The translations under genes and the position numbers were made by a program. Under the pieces are notes generated by a model, which did not search any database, was not told the DNA's origin, and saw only the letters and a list, made by a program, of their open reading frames with translations. From Pseudomonas sp. sp1636 (GTDB taxonomy: Bacteria > Pseudomonadota > Gammaproteobacteria > Pseudomonadales > Pseudomonadaceae), in NCBI RefSeq assembly GCF_030376615.1, contig NZ_JARRAB010000003.1:186001-250000 (forward strand): a stretch of 64,000 nucleotides of DNA. The letters run 5' to 3'. Shown here in pieces: positions 40,080 through 49,303 of this stretch (position 1 is its first letter; every line of letters begins with the position of its first letter).

Positions 40080-40392
40080 AGCCATGTTGTTCGGCCTGCT
40101 GCTGGCCAGCGGCCTGGTCAAGGCGGTCGGTCTCGACCCCACGCAACCGCCGGCCAATCTGCTCTTGGTGCCCGCTGACTCGGCTCAGTCCGCCGTCGCG
40201 CCGGTACTGCAGGGGGTCTTGCGTGGCGCCCAAGGTAGCCAGGCGATGATCGGCGGCGCGCTGTTACGCGTCGGCGACGAGCATGCCGGTGCCCGTGTCC
40301 TGGCCATTCACCCGCAATCCGTACTGATCGAACGCCAGGGCCAGCGCCAGCTGTTACGCCTGGTCGAACCCGTTATGCAACCGAGCCGATGA
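40072..40392 (+). CDS. mshK: MSHA biogenesis protein MshK, PilP-like
   Basis: A 106-residue periplasmic protein with a hydrophobic start (AMLFGLLLASGLVKAVGLDP) and a small beta domain (GVLRGAQGSQAMIGGALLRVGDEHAGARVLAIHP, here given only to show the pattern in two parts: GVLRGAQGSQAMIGGALLRV and GDEHAGARVLAIHP). MshK, like PilP/GspC, bridges the inner-membrane complex and the secretin. The start is GTG 40072, overlapping mshJ by 8 bases; ATG 40084 is an alternative. It overlaps mshL by 4 bases. Confidence 0.75.
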   Translation: MSRAMLFGLLLASGLVKAVGLDPTQPPANLLLVPADSAQSAVAPVLQGVLRGAQGSQAMIGGALLRVGDEHAGARVLAIHPQSVLIERQGQRQLLRLVEPVMQPSR

Positions 40393-42008
40393 TGCCCATG
40401 ACTTCAATGTTGTCTAGCCTTGGCCTGCCGCGCCTCGGTTTGCTGAGCCTGGCCTGCCTGCTGAGCGCCTGCCAAACCTTTCAGGATGGCGACCGGCAGC
40501 TCTACGAACAGAGCGGCAGGCTGCTCGATGAGAGCCTGAGGCAGGCCCAGGCACAGAGTAAGGTGGCGCCGCCGCTCGCCGTGCAAGCCGCGCTGATTCC
40601 GCCGCTGAGTAGCGCCGCCAGTCCGGGACGAAGCCCGCGGTTCGACGTGGCGGCCAAGGACATGCCGGCCCGCGACTTCTTTCTCAGCTTGATGGACGGG
40701 GCCGGGCAAAACCTGGTGGTGCACCCGGAGGTCACCGGCACCATCACTTTCAGCTTGCGCCGGGTGAGCCTGGAAGAGGTGCTGGCGGCGGTGCGCGACA
40801 GCTATGGCTACGACTTCCGCCGCACCAGTTATGGCTACCAGATCCTGCCCAATCGCGCGATCACCCGCAGCTACGACCTCAATTACCTGAATCTGCAGCG
40901 CCTCGGCCAGTCCGACACCCGGGTCAGCTCGGGCCAGGTGGTCAGCAGCGACAGCAGCAGCAACGGCAATGGCAGCAGCAGCGGCAGCAGCGAGCATTCG
41001 GTGACCACCCTGAATGCCAGCCAGGTCACCACCTCCAGCGACGTCGATTTGTGGCGGGAAATGCGCGAAGTGGTGACGATGATCGTCGGCACTGAGCCCG
41101 GCAACAGCGTGGTGATCAACCCGCAGGCCAGCCTGCTGGTGGTGCGCGCCAACAGTGCCGACCAGGAGAGCGTGGCGCGCTTTCTCGAGCAGGCACAGCA
41201 AAACCTGCAGCGTCAGGTGATTCTCGAAACCAAGATTCTCGAAGTGCAGTTGTCCGACGGCTTCCAGGCCGGGATCAGTTGGGACCAATTGGGCGGCGAT
41301 CTCAGCACCAGCCTGGCGGGGGAGGCGCTGAACGGCCCGATCGGGGTCGGCGGGGTATTCAGCGGTTTGCTCACCGTCGGCGACTTCACCGGGTTGATCC
41401 AGTTGCTCGAGACCCAGGGCGAGGTGCGTGTGCTGTCCAGCCCGCGAATCTCCACGTTGAATAATCAAAAGGCGGTGATCAAGGTCGGCACCGACGAGTT
41501 CTTCGTCACCGAGGTGTCGTCGAGCAGCAGCACCACCAACGCCGCCGGAGTCACCGAGCCGACCCAGGACATCACCCTGACGCCATTCTTCTCCGGTATT
41601 TCCCTGGACGTGACGCCGCAGATCGACCAGAACGACACCGTCACCCTGCATGTCCGGCCGACCGTGAGCCGGGTGCGCGATCAGAACAAGCTCATCGTCC
41701 TGGGCGAGGACAACGTGTTCAACCTGCCGCTGGCGTTGTCCACCACCCGCCAGTCCGACTCCATCGTCCGTGCCCGCAGCGGCCAGGTGGTGGTGATCGG
41801 CGGCCTGTTGCAAAACAACAACGAAAACACCGACGCGAATGTGCCCTGGGCCAGCACCCTGCCCGTGCTCGGCAACCTGTTCAAACAGCAGCGCAAAGCC
41901 CTGCAGAAGAGCGAGCTGGTCATTCTGATGCGTCCGCAGGTGGTCAGCGACGAGGTGTGGCTGGATGAGCTGCGCAGGAGCGCGGCCACCTTCAGTGAGC
42001 TGAGATAG
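40389..42008 (+). CDS. mshL: MSHA outer-membrane secretin MshL
   Basis: A 539-residue secretin lipoprotein. The lipobox LLSAC lies near residue 28. An N-terminal secretin/TonB-short domain (about 75-145) is followed by a Ser/Asn/Gly-rich linker (SSDSSSNGNGSSSGSSEHS), an N1 domain (EPGNSVVINPQASLLVVRAN) and the C-terminal secretin barrel domain (VRVLSSPRISTLNNQKAVIKVG, quoted in part: VRVLSSPRISTLNNQKAVI; and RSGQVVVIGGLLQ). It forms the outer-membrane pore for the pilus. Confidence 0.93.
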   Translation: MMPMTSMLSSLGLPRLGLLSLACLLSACQTFQDGDRQLYEQSGRLLDESLRQAQAQSKVAPPLAVQAALIPPLSSAASPGRSPRFDVAAKDMPARDFFLSLMDGAGQNLVVHPEVTGTITFSLRRVSLEEVLAAVRDSYGYDFRRTSYGYQILPNRAITRSYDLNYLNLQRLGQSDTRVSSGQVVSSDSSSNGNGSSSGSSEHSVTTLNASQVTTSSDVDLWREMREVVTMIVGTEPGNSVVINPQASLLVVRANSADQESVARFLEQAQQNLQRQVILETKILEVQLSDGFQAGISWDQLGGDLSTSLAGEALNGPIGVGGVFSGLLTVGDFTGLIQLLETQGEVRVLSSPRISTLNNQKAVIKVGTDEFFVTEVSSSSSTTNAAGVTEPTQDITLTPFFSGISLDVTPQIDQNDTVTLHVRPTVSRVRDQNKLIVLGEDNVFNLPLALSTTRQSDSIVRARSGQVVVIGGLLQNNNENTDANVPWASTLPVLGNLFKQQRKALQKSELVILMRPQVVSDEVWLDELRRSAATFSELR

Positions 42009-42012
42009 GGCC

Positions 42013-42939
42013 ATGTACCAAGCCTTCTTCGGCCTGCGCGAGAAGCCCTTCGCGCTCACCCCCAACACCGACTTCCTGGTGCAGCTGGCGCCGTACCAGG
42101 CCTGTCTCAATCTGCTGCGCGTGGCCCTTGGCGAGGGCGAGGGGTTTATCAAGGTCACCGGCGAGGTCGGCACCGGCAAGACCCTGCTGTGCCGCGCGCT
42201 GCTCAATCGGTTGGACGGCGAGCACTACCAACTGGCCTATCTGCCCAACCCGGGGATGAGCGCGCAGGGGTTGCGGCGGGCGCTGGCCCGGGAACTGCAC
42301 ATCGACGGCATCGACGGGCTGGACACGCATGACGTGTTGGAGGCCCTGCATCGGCGCCTGATCGAGCTGGCCGGCGCCGGCAAGAGCTGCGTGCTGCTGA
42401 TCGACGAAGCCCAGGTGCTGCCGCCGGCGACTCTGGAGGCGTTGCGCTTGCTGACCAACCTGGAGACCGAGCGGGCCAAGCTGTTGCAGGTGGTGTTGTT
42501 CGGTCAGCCGGAGTTGGACGCAACCCTGGCGCGCAACGAGTTCCGCCAGCTGCGCCAACGCATCACCTTTTCCTACCGCCTGCGCCCGCTGGACGTGCGG
42601 GACGTGCAGCGCTACCTGAGCGAGCGCCTGGCCGTTGCCGGCTACCGCGGCGAGCCGCTGTTCGCCGCCGCCGCAGTACGCCGCCTGGTACGCGGTAGCG
42701 GCGGCATCCCACGGTTGCTCAACATCCTGGCGCACAAGGCGCTGATGGCCGCCTACGGCGAAGGCCGACGGCAGGTTTCGGCCAACCATGTGCGGCGCGC
42801 CCAGTTGGACACCGAGGGTGCTCGGCCTTTCCTGCGGCGCAGGCCGGCATGGCTGGGCTGGGGATTGACGGCGGGAGTGCTGGCGCTGCTGGTCGGCGCC
42901 TGGCCCTGGCTGGCGGATTGGCAGGAGTGGCTGCGATGA
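42013..42939 (+). CDS. mshM: MSHA biogenesis AAA+ ATPase MshM, ExeA-like
   Basis: A 308-residue GspA/ExeA-type ATPase. Walker A is GEVGTGKT (about 50-57), Walker B LLIDEAQ (about 130-136), and a sensor-like GQPELDATL follows. A membrane helix lies at the C-terminus (LGWGLTAGVLALLVGAWPW). ExeA-type proteins help place the secretin in the cell wall. The TGA overlaps the mshN start by 4 bases. Confidence 0.9.
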   Translation: MYQAFFGLREKPFALTPNTDFLVQLAPYQACLNLLRVALGEGEGFIKVTGEVGTGKTLLCRALLNRLDGEHYQLAYLPNPGMSAQGLRRALARELHIDGIDGLDTHDVLEALHRRLIELAGAGKSCVLLIDEAQVLPPATLEALRLLTNLETERAKLLQVVLFGQPELDATLARNEFRQLRQRITFSYRLRPLDVRDVQRYLSERLAVAGYRGEPLFAAAAVRRLVRGSGGIPRLLNILAHKALMAAYGEGRRQVSANHVRRAQLDTEGARPFLRRRPAWLGWGLTAGVLALLVGAWPWLADWQEWLR

Positions 42940-44333
42940 GCCTGGTCAACGATATGCTGCGCGACCTGGAACAGCGCCGCGCTGCGCCGGGCGAGCGCTT
43001 GCGGCTCGATGGCTTGCACGCGGTGGACGAGACTGGCGCGGCGCGCCGCGTGCACCTCGCCTGGCTGCTTCGCGGCCTGTGGTGCCTGGCGGCATTGGTG
43101 CTGCTCGGGCTGTTGGCGGTGCTGCTCGGCCGTCAACTCGGCGCGGCAGCGCCGCTGGCCCCCGTAGCGCCCGCCCCGGTTGTCACCGAGCCCGCCGCCG
43201 CGCAACTGCTGGACGTGCTGCCGCAGCACGATAGCCGCGGCCTGGTGCTGCAATTGCCGCTGAGCCGCTCGGTGCCTTACCGGCGCACCGAGGAAAGTGG
43301 CGCGGTCAGTTTGAGCCTGACTGGCGTGCAATGGTCTGGCGAGGCGCAGCACGGGCGCATACAGCGCGACGGCCGCAGTTTGTCCTGGGATGTCGAGGCG
43401 AAGGGCGATGCGGTGCAGGTGTTGCTGGTCGGCCTGGGCGACCAGTTGGAGGTGCGCGACCGTCTGGAGCCGGCTGGCGACCGCTGGCTGCTGTGGATCG
43501 AGGTGCCCTTGAATGCGCCGCTGGTGCAGGCCGCTGCCGCGCCGGAGATGGACGATCTGCCGCTCGCCGAGCCGGCCAGCGCAGGCCAAGAAGCGCCACT
43601 GCCGGCCTGGGTCGCCGCGCCGCTGGGAGCGGCCGCCGAGGCGCCGCGCAAGCCCGCCGCCGCGGCCGTTGCGGCCAACGCAAAAGCAGAGGCTGAAGCA
43701 GAGGCTGATGCAGAGGCCATGGCGGAGCGCCGCGCCAGTCGAGCCGAGGTGAAGATCGCGCCCTACCAGCCGGATGCGCTGACCCTGGCGCGCCAGGCCC
43801 TGCTCGACGCGGATCATCCGCGCGCGATCCGCCTGCTGGAGGAGCTGCAACGCCAGCGAGGCGACGATGCCGAGGTGTTGCGCTGGCTGGCGCGCGCCTA
43901 CTTGGCCGACGGCCAGCAGCAGCGCCTGCTGAGTTGGTTGCCGGCGCAGCTGCAACGGTTGCCGCAGGACAGCGAGCTGCGCGTGCTGCTCGCGCGCAGC
44001 CAGTTACAGGCCGCTGACGCCAAGGGCGCTGTGGCGACCCTCGAGCAGTACGCGCCGCCGCTGGTGCAGGAAGCGAATTACTACGCTTTGCTGGCCGCCA
44101 GCTACCAACAAACCGGGCAATGGCAGCAGAGTGCCGCGCTCTACCGCCAGATGATCGAGCTGCGCCCGAGCCAGGCGACCTGGCAGCTGGGTCTGGCGAT
44201 AGCTCTGGAACAACTGGATCGGCCGGGCGAGGCCGCCAACCACTATCGTCTGGCGCTGCAAGGGCAGGGCCTGGACGACAGCGCGCGGCGCTTCGTCGGC
44301 GAACGCGCCGCGGCGCTCGGAGGACAACGATGA
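42936..44333 (+). CDS. mshN: MSHA biogenesis TPR protein MshN
   Basis: A 465-residue protein with the MshN/GspB-like opening MSLVNDMLRDLEQRR. One membrane helix (LWCLAALVLLGLLAVLLG, about 48-65) and an Ala/Pro/Glu-rich periplasmic linker follow. Several TPR repeats fill about 275-460 (LTLARQALLDADHPRAIRLL, YYALLAASYQQTGQWQQSAA). The AEAEAEADAE tract in the linker is low complexity. It probably scaffolds the machine with MshM. Overlaps at both ends indicate coupling. Confidence 0.85.
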   Translation: MSLVNDMLRDLEQRRAAPGERLRLDGLHAVDETGAARRVHLAWLLRGLWCLAALVLLGLLAVLLGRQLGAAAPLAPVAPAPVVTEPAAAQLLDVLPQHDSRGLVLQLPLSRSVPYRRTEESGAVSLSLTGVQWSGEAQHGRIQRDGRSLSWDVEAKGDAVQVLLVGLGDQLEVRDRLEPAGDRWLLWIEVPLNAPLVQAAAAPEMDDLPLAEPASAGQEAPLPAWVAAPLGAAAEAPRKPAAAAVAANAKAEAEAEADAEAMAERRASRAEVKIAPYQPDALTLARQALLDADHPRAIRLLEELQRQRGDDAEVLRWLARAYLADGQQQRLLSWLPAQLQRLPQDSELRVLLARSQLQAADAKGAVATLEQYAPPLVQEANYYALLAASYQQTGQWQQSAALYRQMIELRPSQATWQLGLAIALEQLDRPGEAANHYRLALQGQGLDDSARRFVGERAAALGGQR

Positions 44334-46054
44334 CGCAGGAAGACGTACGCCAACGCAAGGTGCGCCTGGGCGATCTGTTGATCGAGGCCGGTTTGCTCAA
44401 CGATGCGCAGTTGCAGCGGGCGCTGCAGGAGCAGAAACGCACCGGTTCCAAACTCGGTCGCACCGTGGTCGACCTGGGCTTTGTCGACGAGGTGCGCTTG
44501 CTCACCGCACTGTCCGAGCAGTTGCGCATTCCGTTTATCGACCTCAAGCATTTCAAGCTCGATCCGCAGTTGGTGCAGAGCCTGCCGGAGGCCGTGGCCC
44601 GGCGTTTCCGCGTGATCCTCCTGTCGCGCGAGGGCGGCGGCCTGTTGGTCGGCATGTCCGACCCCCTCGACCTGTTCGCCCTCGACGAGATGGAGCGTAT
44701 TCTCAAGCTGCGTCTGGCGCCCGCGGTGGTACGCGAGGCCGAATTGCTGGCCGCCCTCGACACCCTGTACCGGCGCAGCAGCGAGATCGCCTCGATTGCC
44801 GGCGAACTGGAAGGCGAGCTCAAGGACAGCGACTTCGACCTGGCCAAGCTGGGCGCCGACAACAACTCCGATGCGCCGGTGGTGCGCCTGCTGCAGACGC
44901 TGTTCGAGGATGCGGTGCAGATGAAGGCCTCGGACATCCATATCGAGCCGGACGAGGGCGTGGTGCGGATTCGCCAGCGCATCGACGGGGTGCTTAACGA
45001 GCAGGTGATGAAAGAGGCGCGGGTCGCCTCGGCGCTGGTCATGCGCCTGAAGATCATGTCCGGCCTGGATATCTCGGAAAAACGCTTGCCGCAGGACGGT
45101 CGTTTCAATATTCGGGTGAAGAACCACAACATCGACGTGCGCGTGTCGACCATGCCGGTGCAGTACGGCGAGTCGGTGGTGATGCGGTTGCTTGACCAGA
45201 CCTCCGGCGTATCCACGCTCGATGCCAGTGGCATGCCGGCGGATATGCTGGTGCGTTTCCGCCGTCTGTTGCAGCGCCCCTTCGGCCTGGTACTGGTTAC
45301 CGGTCCGACCGGTTCGGGCAAAACCACCACGCTATACGCCGGGCTCTCCGAGCTGAACAGCCCGGAGAAGAAGATCATCACCGTGGAAGACCCGGTGGAA
45401 TACCGCCTGCCGCGAATCAATCAGGTGCAGGTCAACGCCAAGATCGACCTGAGTTTCGCCCGCGTGCTGCGCGCCGCCCTGCGCCAGGATCCGGATATCG
45501 TCCTGGTTGGCGAGATGCGCGACCAGGAAACCGCCGAGATCGGCCTGCGCGCGGCGCTGACCGGCCACCTGGTGCTGTCCACCCTGCACACCAACGATGC
45601 GCTGACCTCGGCCATGCGCCTGGTCGATATGGGCGCCGAGCCGTTCCTCGTCGCCACCGCGCTGAATGCCGTACTGGCCCAGCGTCTGGTGCGCCGGGTG
45701 TGCGAGAACTGCATGGAGGAGCACGCGCCAGAACCGCGCCAATTGGTCTGGCTGGAGGCGCTGTACGGCGCCTCGCTGAGCGGGCGTCGGTTCAAGCGCG
45801 GCGTCGGCTGCCACCAGTGCCACAACACCGGTTACGCCGGGCGGCTGGGGGTCTTCGAGCTACTGGAAATCAACGAGCCGATGGTTGCCGCCCTGCGCCG
45901 CAACGATCCGCAAGGCTTTGCCGAGGCGGCCCAGGCCAGCGCCCACTACCGCCCGCTGGCGGCCTGTGCGCTGGATTACGCGCTGGCCGGGGCAACCAGC
46001 GTGGATGAGGTGCTGAAGGTATGCGCCACCCTCACCGACGAGGCGCTGGGCTGA
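44330..46054 (+). CDS. mshE: MSHA pilus extension ATPase MshE with c-di-GMP-binding N-terminus
   Basis: A 574-residue GspE/PilB-type ATPase that powers pilin assembly. Two 24-residue MshEN motifs (R12-Q35 and K41-Q64) are separated by exactly five residues, the layout of the known c-di-GMP site; the first matches the consensus fully and the second has Lys for Arg and Phe in one hydrophobic position. Walker A is GPTGSGKT (325-332), the Asp box is IITVEDPVEY, and Walker B is RQDPDIVLVGEMRD. A Cys pair CENC and GCHQCHNTGY form the zinc site. Activity should respond to c-di-GMP. Confidence 0.95.
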   Translation: MTQEDVRQRKVRLGDLLIEAGLLNDAQLQRALQEQKRTGSKLGRTVVDLGFVDEVRLLTALSEQLRIPFIDLKHFKLDPQLVQSLPEAVARRFRVILLSREGGGLLVGMSDPLDLFALDEMERILKLRLAPAVVREAELLAALDTLYRRSSEIASIAGELEGELKDSDFDLAKLGADNNSDAPVVRLLQTLFEDAVQMKASDIHIEPDEGVVRIRQRIDGVLNEQVMKEARVASALVMRLKIMSGLDISEKRLPQDGRFNIRVKNHNIDVRVSTMPVQYGESVVMRLLDQTSGVSTLDASGMPADMLVRFRRLLQRPFGLVLVTGPTGSGKTTTLYAGLSELNSPEKKIITVEDPVEYRLPRINQVQVNAKIDLSFARVLRAALRQDPDIVLVGEMRDQETAEIGLRAALTGHLVLSTLHTNDALTSAMRLVDMGAEPFLVATALNAVLAQRLVRRVCENCMEEHAPEPRQLVWLEALYGASLSGRRFKRGVGCHQCHNTGYAGRLGVFELLEINEPMVAALRRNDPQGFAEAAQASAHYRPLAACALDYALAGATSVDEVLKVCATLTDEALG

Positions 46055-46091
46055 TGCTGTCGCGTGCCCGTAGCCCGGAGGGGCTGTCGCC

Positions 46092-47327
46092 ATGAGCCAG
46101 TTCCGCTTTACCGGGCGTGACGCTCAGGGCAGCAAAGTCAGCGGCAGTCGCCAGAGCGCTTCGGCCGAGGCCCTCGCCGGCGAGCTGCTGGCCCAGCAGA
46201 TCACGCCCTTGACCATCGAGGCGCAGGCCGAACGCGGCGGCAGCGATGCCTGGGCGCAGCTCGCCGAGCGCCTCAAGCGTAAACGTGTCGACCTCGACGA
46301 ACAGATCATCTTCTGCCGGCAGATGTACAGCCTGAGCAAGGCCGGAGTGCCGATCATCCGCGCCATCGGCGGCTTGGCCGAGTCGCACCGCAACCCCTAT
46401 TTCCGCGAGGTGCTGCAGGCGGTGCGCGCCGACCTGGAGGGCGGCATGAGCATGGCCGTGGCCCTCAACGCCCATCCTAAGGTGTTCACCACCCTGTTCA
46501 TCAGCATGATCAGCGTCGGCGAGAACACCGGCCAGCTCGACCAGGCGTTCCGTCAGCTGTCCAGCTACCTGGAGCTGGAGCGCGAAACGCGCAAGCGGAT
46601 CAAGCAGGCCACCCGTTACCCGCTGTTCGTGCTCAGCGCCATGGCGGTGGGGCTGGTGGTGATCAACATGTTCGTGATTCCGGCCTTCGCCAAGGTGTTT
46701 GCCCAGTTCAAGGCCGAGCTGCCGCTGCCGACCCAGATCCTGATCGGCACTTCGCAATTCTTCCAGGAGTTCTGGTGGTTGCTGGCGCTGCTGAGCGGCG
46801 GGGCGATCTACGGCTTCATCAAGTGGAGCGAGACGCCGGCCGGGGCGCTGCAGTGGGATCGGATCAAACTGCGCTTGCCGATCGTCGGCGGGGTCTTCGA
46901 ACGCATCGCCCTGGCCCGCTTTACCCGCACCTTCGCCATGATGTACCGCGCCGGGGTGCCGCTGCTGCAGACCCTGTCGATCAACAGCGCCAGCGTCGGC
47001 AACCGCTATATCGGCCAGGCCATCCTCAGCATGCGCGAGGGCGTCGAGCGGGGCGAGGCGCTGACCCGCACGGCTTCGGCCAGTGGCCTGTTCACCCCGC
47101 TGGTGCTGCAGATGATGGCGGTCGGCGAGGAAACCGGTGCGCTGGACGACCTGTTCGTCGAGGTGGCGGACTTCTACGAGCAGGAGGTGGACTACGACCT
47201 CAAGCAGCTGGCCGACGCCATCGAGCCGATTCTGATCGTGGCCATGGGCGCGATGGTACTGGTGTTGGCGCTGGGGGTGTTCCTGCCCATGTGGGAGCTG
47301 GCCTCGGCGGCCAAGGGGGGGCGGTGA
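46092..47327 (+). CDS. mshG: MSHA inner-membrane platform protein MshG
   Basis: A 411-residue GspF/PilC family protein with two cytoplasmic helical domains (about 60-185 and 265-380) and three to four membrane helices (LFVLSAMAVGLVVINMFVIP, WWLLALLSGGAIYGFI, PILIVAMGAMVLVLALGVFLP, the last given in part). The conserved ISMISVGENTGQLD and MMAVGEETGALDDL repeats mark the two halves. It anchors the ATPase. Its TGA overlaps the GTG of mshF. Confidence 0.93.
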   Translation: MSQFRFTGRDAQGSKVSGSRQSASAEALAGELLAQQITPLTIEAQAERGGSDAWAQLAERLKRKRVDLDEQIIFCRQMYSLSKAGVPIIRAIGGLAESHRNPYFREVLQAVRADLEGGMSMAVALNAHPKVFTTLFISMISVGENTGQLDQAFRQLSSYLELERETRKRIKQATRYPLFVLSAMAVGLVVINMFVIPAFAKVFAQFKAELPLPTQILIGTSQFFQEFWWLLALLSGGAIYGFIKWSETPAGALQWDRIKLRLPIVGGVFERIALARFTRTFAMMYRAGVPLLQTLSINSASVGNRYIGQAILSMREGVERGEALTRTASASGLFTPLVLQMMAVGEETGALDDLFVEVADFYEQEVDYDLKQLADAIEPILIVAMGAMVLVLALGVFLPMWELASAAKGGR

Positions 47328-47849
47328 GGGCGGACTATGGGGCACGCGATGACGTGCGCCGGCTACGCCGGTTGGGCTGGAGCCTGAGCGCGCCGATCCT
47401 GCTCGGGGTGCTGCTGGCCCTGGCCTGGAAGATCGCCGAGGTGAGCGAGCGGCGCGCACTGGAGGCCACCCGCGAGCACCTGGTCGCCAGCCTCAATGGC
47501 TTGGTGGCCGAAGGCGTGGCCAGGGGCCAGGGGCCAGGTGCTGGAGCCGGCCTGGCGGACGAGCAACCCGTTCGTGCTGCTACGCTGGCAGCAGGACAAT
47601 TACTGCGGCGAACTGGCCGCGGACGAACCGGCGCGGCGCGGTTGCTGGTATTGGCTGCCGGCGCGGGCCTGGGTGTTGTACCGGGCCCGGTTCGCCAGCG
47701 GATGGATAGATGAACGGGGCGAAGTGCAGGCCTGGCGCTTGCAGGCACTTCCTGCTGGAATGCCTGTGGGGGCAAATGCGGCCTTCGCCCTGGAACTGCA
47801 AGCGGTACCGGCGGCGCAACTGACTGCGCTGGGTCGGCTAAGTGACTGA
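47324..47849 (+). pseudogene. mshF: mshF-like gene, frameshifted at a triple heptanucleotide repeat
   Basis: Translation from GTG 47324 gives one membrane helix (LSAPILLGVLLALAWKIAEV) and then LVAEGVARGQ. At that point three perfect copies of GGCCAGG (47518-47538) put the ribosome into another frame that ends at 47713 with an abnormal Gly/Ala-rich tail. The natural continuation (VLEPAWRTSNPFVLL, DNYCGEL, GCWYWLPARAWVLYRARF) lies in the next frame to the TGA at 47849. Removing one 7-base unit joins the two halves exactly. MshF is a small accessory inner-membrane protein of the pilus system. This may be a phase-off state, a fixed mutation or an assembly error. Confidence 0.8.
47518..47538 (+). 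repeat. heptanucleotide tandem repeat (GGCCAGG) x3 inside mshF
   Basis: Three perfect, uninterrupted copies of a 7-base unit within a coding sequence. A 7-base step changes frame, so slippage by one unit switches the downstream half of mshF on or off. Two copies (or five) give the in-frame product; three give the broken one. Confidence 0.9.
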
Positions 47850-47858
47850 GGGATACGC

Positions 47859-48377
47859 ATGAAACACAGCAAGGGTTTCACCCTGATCGAACTGGTGGTG
47901 GTGATCGCCATCCTCGGCATCCTCGCCGCCGTGGCCCTGCCGCGCTTTATCAATGCCACCAAGGATGCCCACCAGGCGGCGTTCAGGGGCGCCGCCGGCG
48001 CCCTGGCCTCGGCGGTGGCGCTGGTGCGTGTGCAGTACGAGCTCAATCGCAACGGCGGCAGCCAGGGCGGCGCTTGTGCGGGCGCCGCCTGCCAGATCAA
48101 TGTCGGCGGTTTCGGCGCCGCCAATGTCGACGTCAACACCGGCGGCTGGCCGGTGGGCATCGACGGCGGCAGCGCCATCGCCTCCGTCCAGGACTGCATC
48201 GACCTCTGGCAGAATATCCTGCAAGGCACGGCGCCCAGCGTGGCCGGCGCGGTTGGTAGCGATTACCGGGCGACCCAGGCCGGCCAGCAATGCACCTTTA
48301 GCTATCAGCTCGATGGCGCCGACGACGCCATCGTCTACGACGCCGCGAACGGCGACGTGACCTACAGCTTCAATTGA
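47859..48377 (+). CDS. mshB: MSHA minor pilin MshB
   Basis: A 172-residue type IV prepilin. The leader MKHSKG is followed by the cleavage site G/FTLIELVVVIAILGILAAV with Glu5. The globular part is Gly/Asn-rich with three to four cysteines (CAGAAC, QDCID, QQCTFSY) that can form C-terminal disulphides. It lies just before the major pilin gene, the position of mshB in Vibrio. Naming relies on gene order. Confidence 0.82.
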   Translation: MKHSKGFTLIELVVVIAILGILAAVALPRFINATKDAHQAAFRGAAGALASAVALVRVQYELNRNGGSQGGACAGAACQINVGGFGAANVDVNTGGWPVGIDGGSAIASVQDCIDLWQNILQGTAPSVAGAVGSDYRATQAGQQCTFSYQLDGADDAIVYDAANGDVTYSFN

Positions 48378-48398
48378 CCCAACCAAGGAAGTAGCAAA

Positions 48399-48860
48399 AT
48401 GAAAAAACAACAGAGCGGTTTCACCCTGATCGAACTGATCATGGTTATTGTGATCTTGGGGATTCTGGCGGCCTTTGCCCTGCCGCGGTTTGCCAACCTG
48501 GGGCAGGATGCCCGCATTGCTACCTTGAACGGTGCTTTGGCGTCCGTCCGTTCGGCGGCGGCGGTGGCCCACTCCGTCGCGTTGGCACGTGGCAATACGG
48601 CCAACGCTGCGGTCAATATGGAAGGGGTGAATATCCTGATGACCAACCTCTATCCGCGCGCGAACGCCGGTGGCATAGTCGCGGCGGCGCAACTGGCACC
48701 CGCTGACTTCACCACCACCGGTGGCGGCGCCAACCCGCTGGTGATCCGCGTGGCCAGCGCGCCCACCCCGGCAACCTGCTCCTTCACCTACGAGGCTGCG
48801 GCGGCAGGTGCTGCTCCGGTGATAACTGCACCCACGGCTGCTACCACGGCTGGCTGCTGA
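48399..48860 (+). CDS. mshA: MSHA major pilin MshA
   Basis: A 153-residue prepilin: leader MKKQQSG, mature start FTLIELIMVIVILGILAA with Glu5, then a small globular domain. The Cys pair CSFTYE and the final Cys frame the C-terminal loop. It has its own AAGGAAG site and a 21-base gap from mshB, the longest in this part of the operon, consistent with higher expression or separate processing. It would be the main fibre subunit for surface attachment. Confidence 0.85.
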   Translation: MKKQQSGFTLIELIMVIVILGILAAFALPRFANLGQDARIATLNGALASVRSAAAVAHSVALARGNTANAAVNMEGVNILMTNLYPRANAGGIVAAAQLAPADFTTTGGGANPLVIRVASAPTPATCSFTYEAAAAGAAPVITAPTAATTAGC

Positions 48861-48868
48861 TTGCTGAT

Positions 48869-49303
48869 ATGGCGGCGCGCGGCTTTACCCTGGTCGAGTT
48901 GCTGATGGTGATCGTCATCACCGGCATCCTCGCGGCCGTGGTCGGGCCGCGTTTCTTCGACAGACAGGTGTTCGACGAGCGCCTGTTTTTCGAGGAAAGC
49001 CTGAGTGCCGTGCGTTACGCGCAGAAGCTGGCCGTGGCCAGCGGTTGCCTGACCCAGGTCAGCCTGGATGCCGGCGGCTACCGCGTGCGCCAGGCCGCCT
49101 CCTGCACCAGTGGTACTTACAACGATGTGCAGGGGCCTGATGGCCAGACCCCTTTTGCCGCTGCGCTGCCCTCCGGGGTTAGCGTGACGGCCACGACTTT
49201 CCCCGTGGTGTTCGCCTCGCAGGGCCAGCCTTCAGTGGCGGCGAGCGCCACCATTGGCAGCTTCAGCATCAACGTGACGCCTGTTACGGGCCTGGTGCAA
49301 TGA
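48869..49303 (+). CDS. mshC: MSHA minor pilin MshC, GspH-like
   Basis: A 144-residue prepilin with leader MAARG and mature start FTLVELLMVIVITGILAAVV. The remainder fits GspH/FimT pseudopilins (FFEESLSAVRYAQKLAVASGC). Minor pilins of this kind prime fibre assembly at the tip. Its end overlaps mshD by 4 bases. Confidence 0.85.
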   Translation: MAARGFTLVELLMVIVITGILAAVVGPRFFDRQVFDERLFFEESLSAVRYAQKLAVASGCLTQVSLDAGGYRVRQAASCTSGTYNDVQGPDGQTPFAAALPSGVSVTATTFPVVFASQGQPSVAASATIGSFSINVTPVTGLVQ

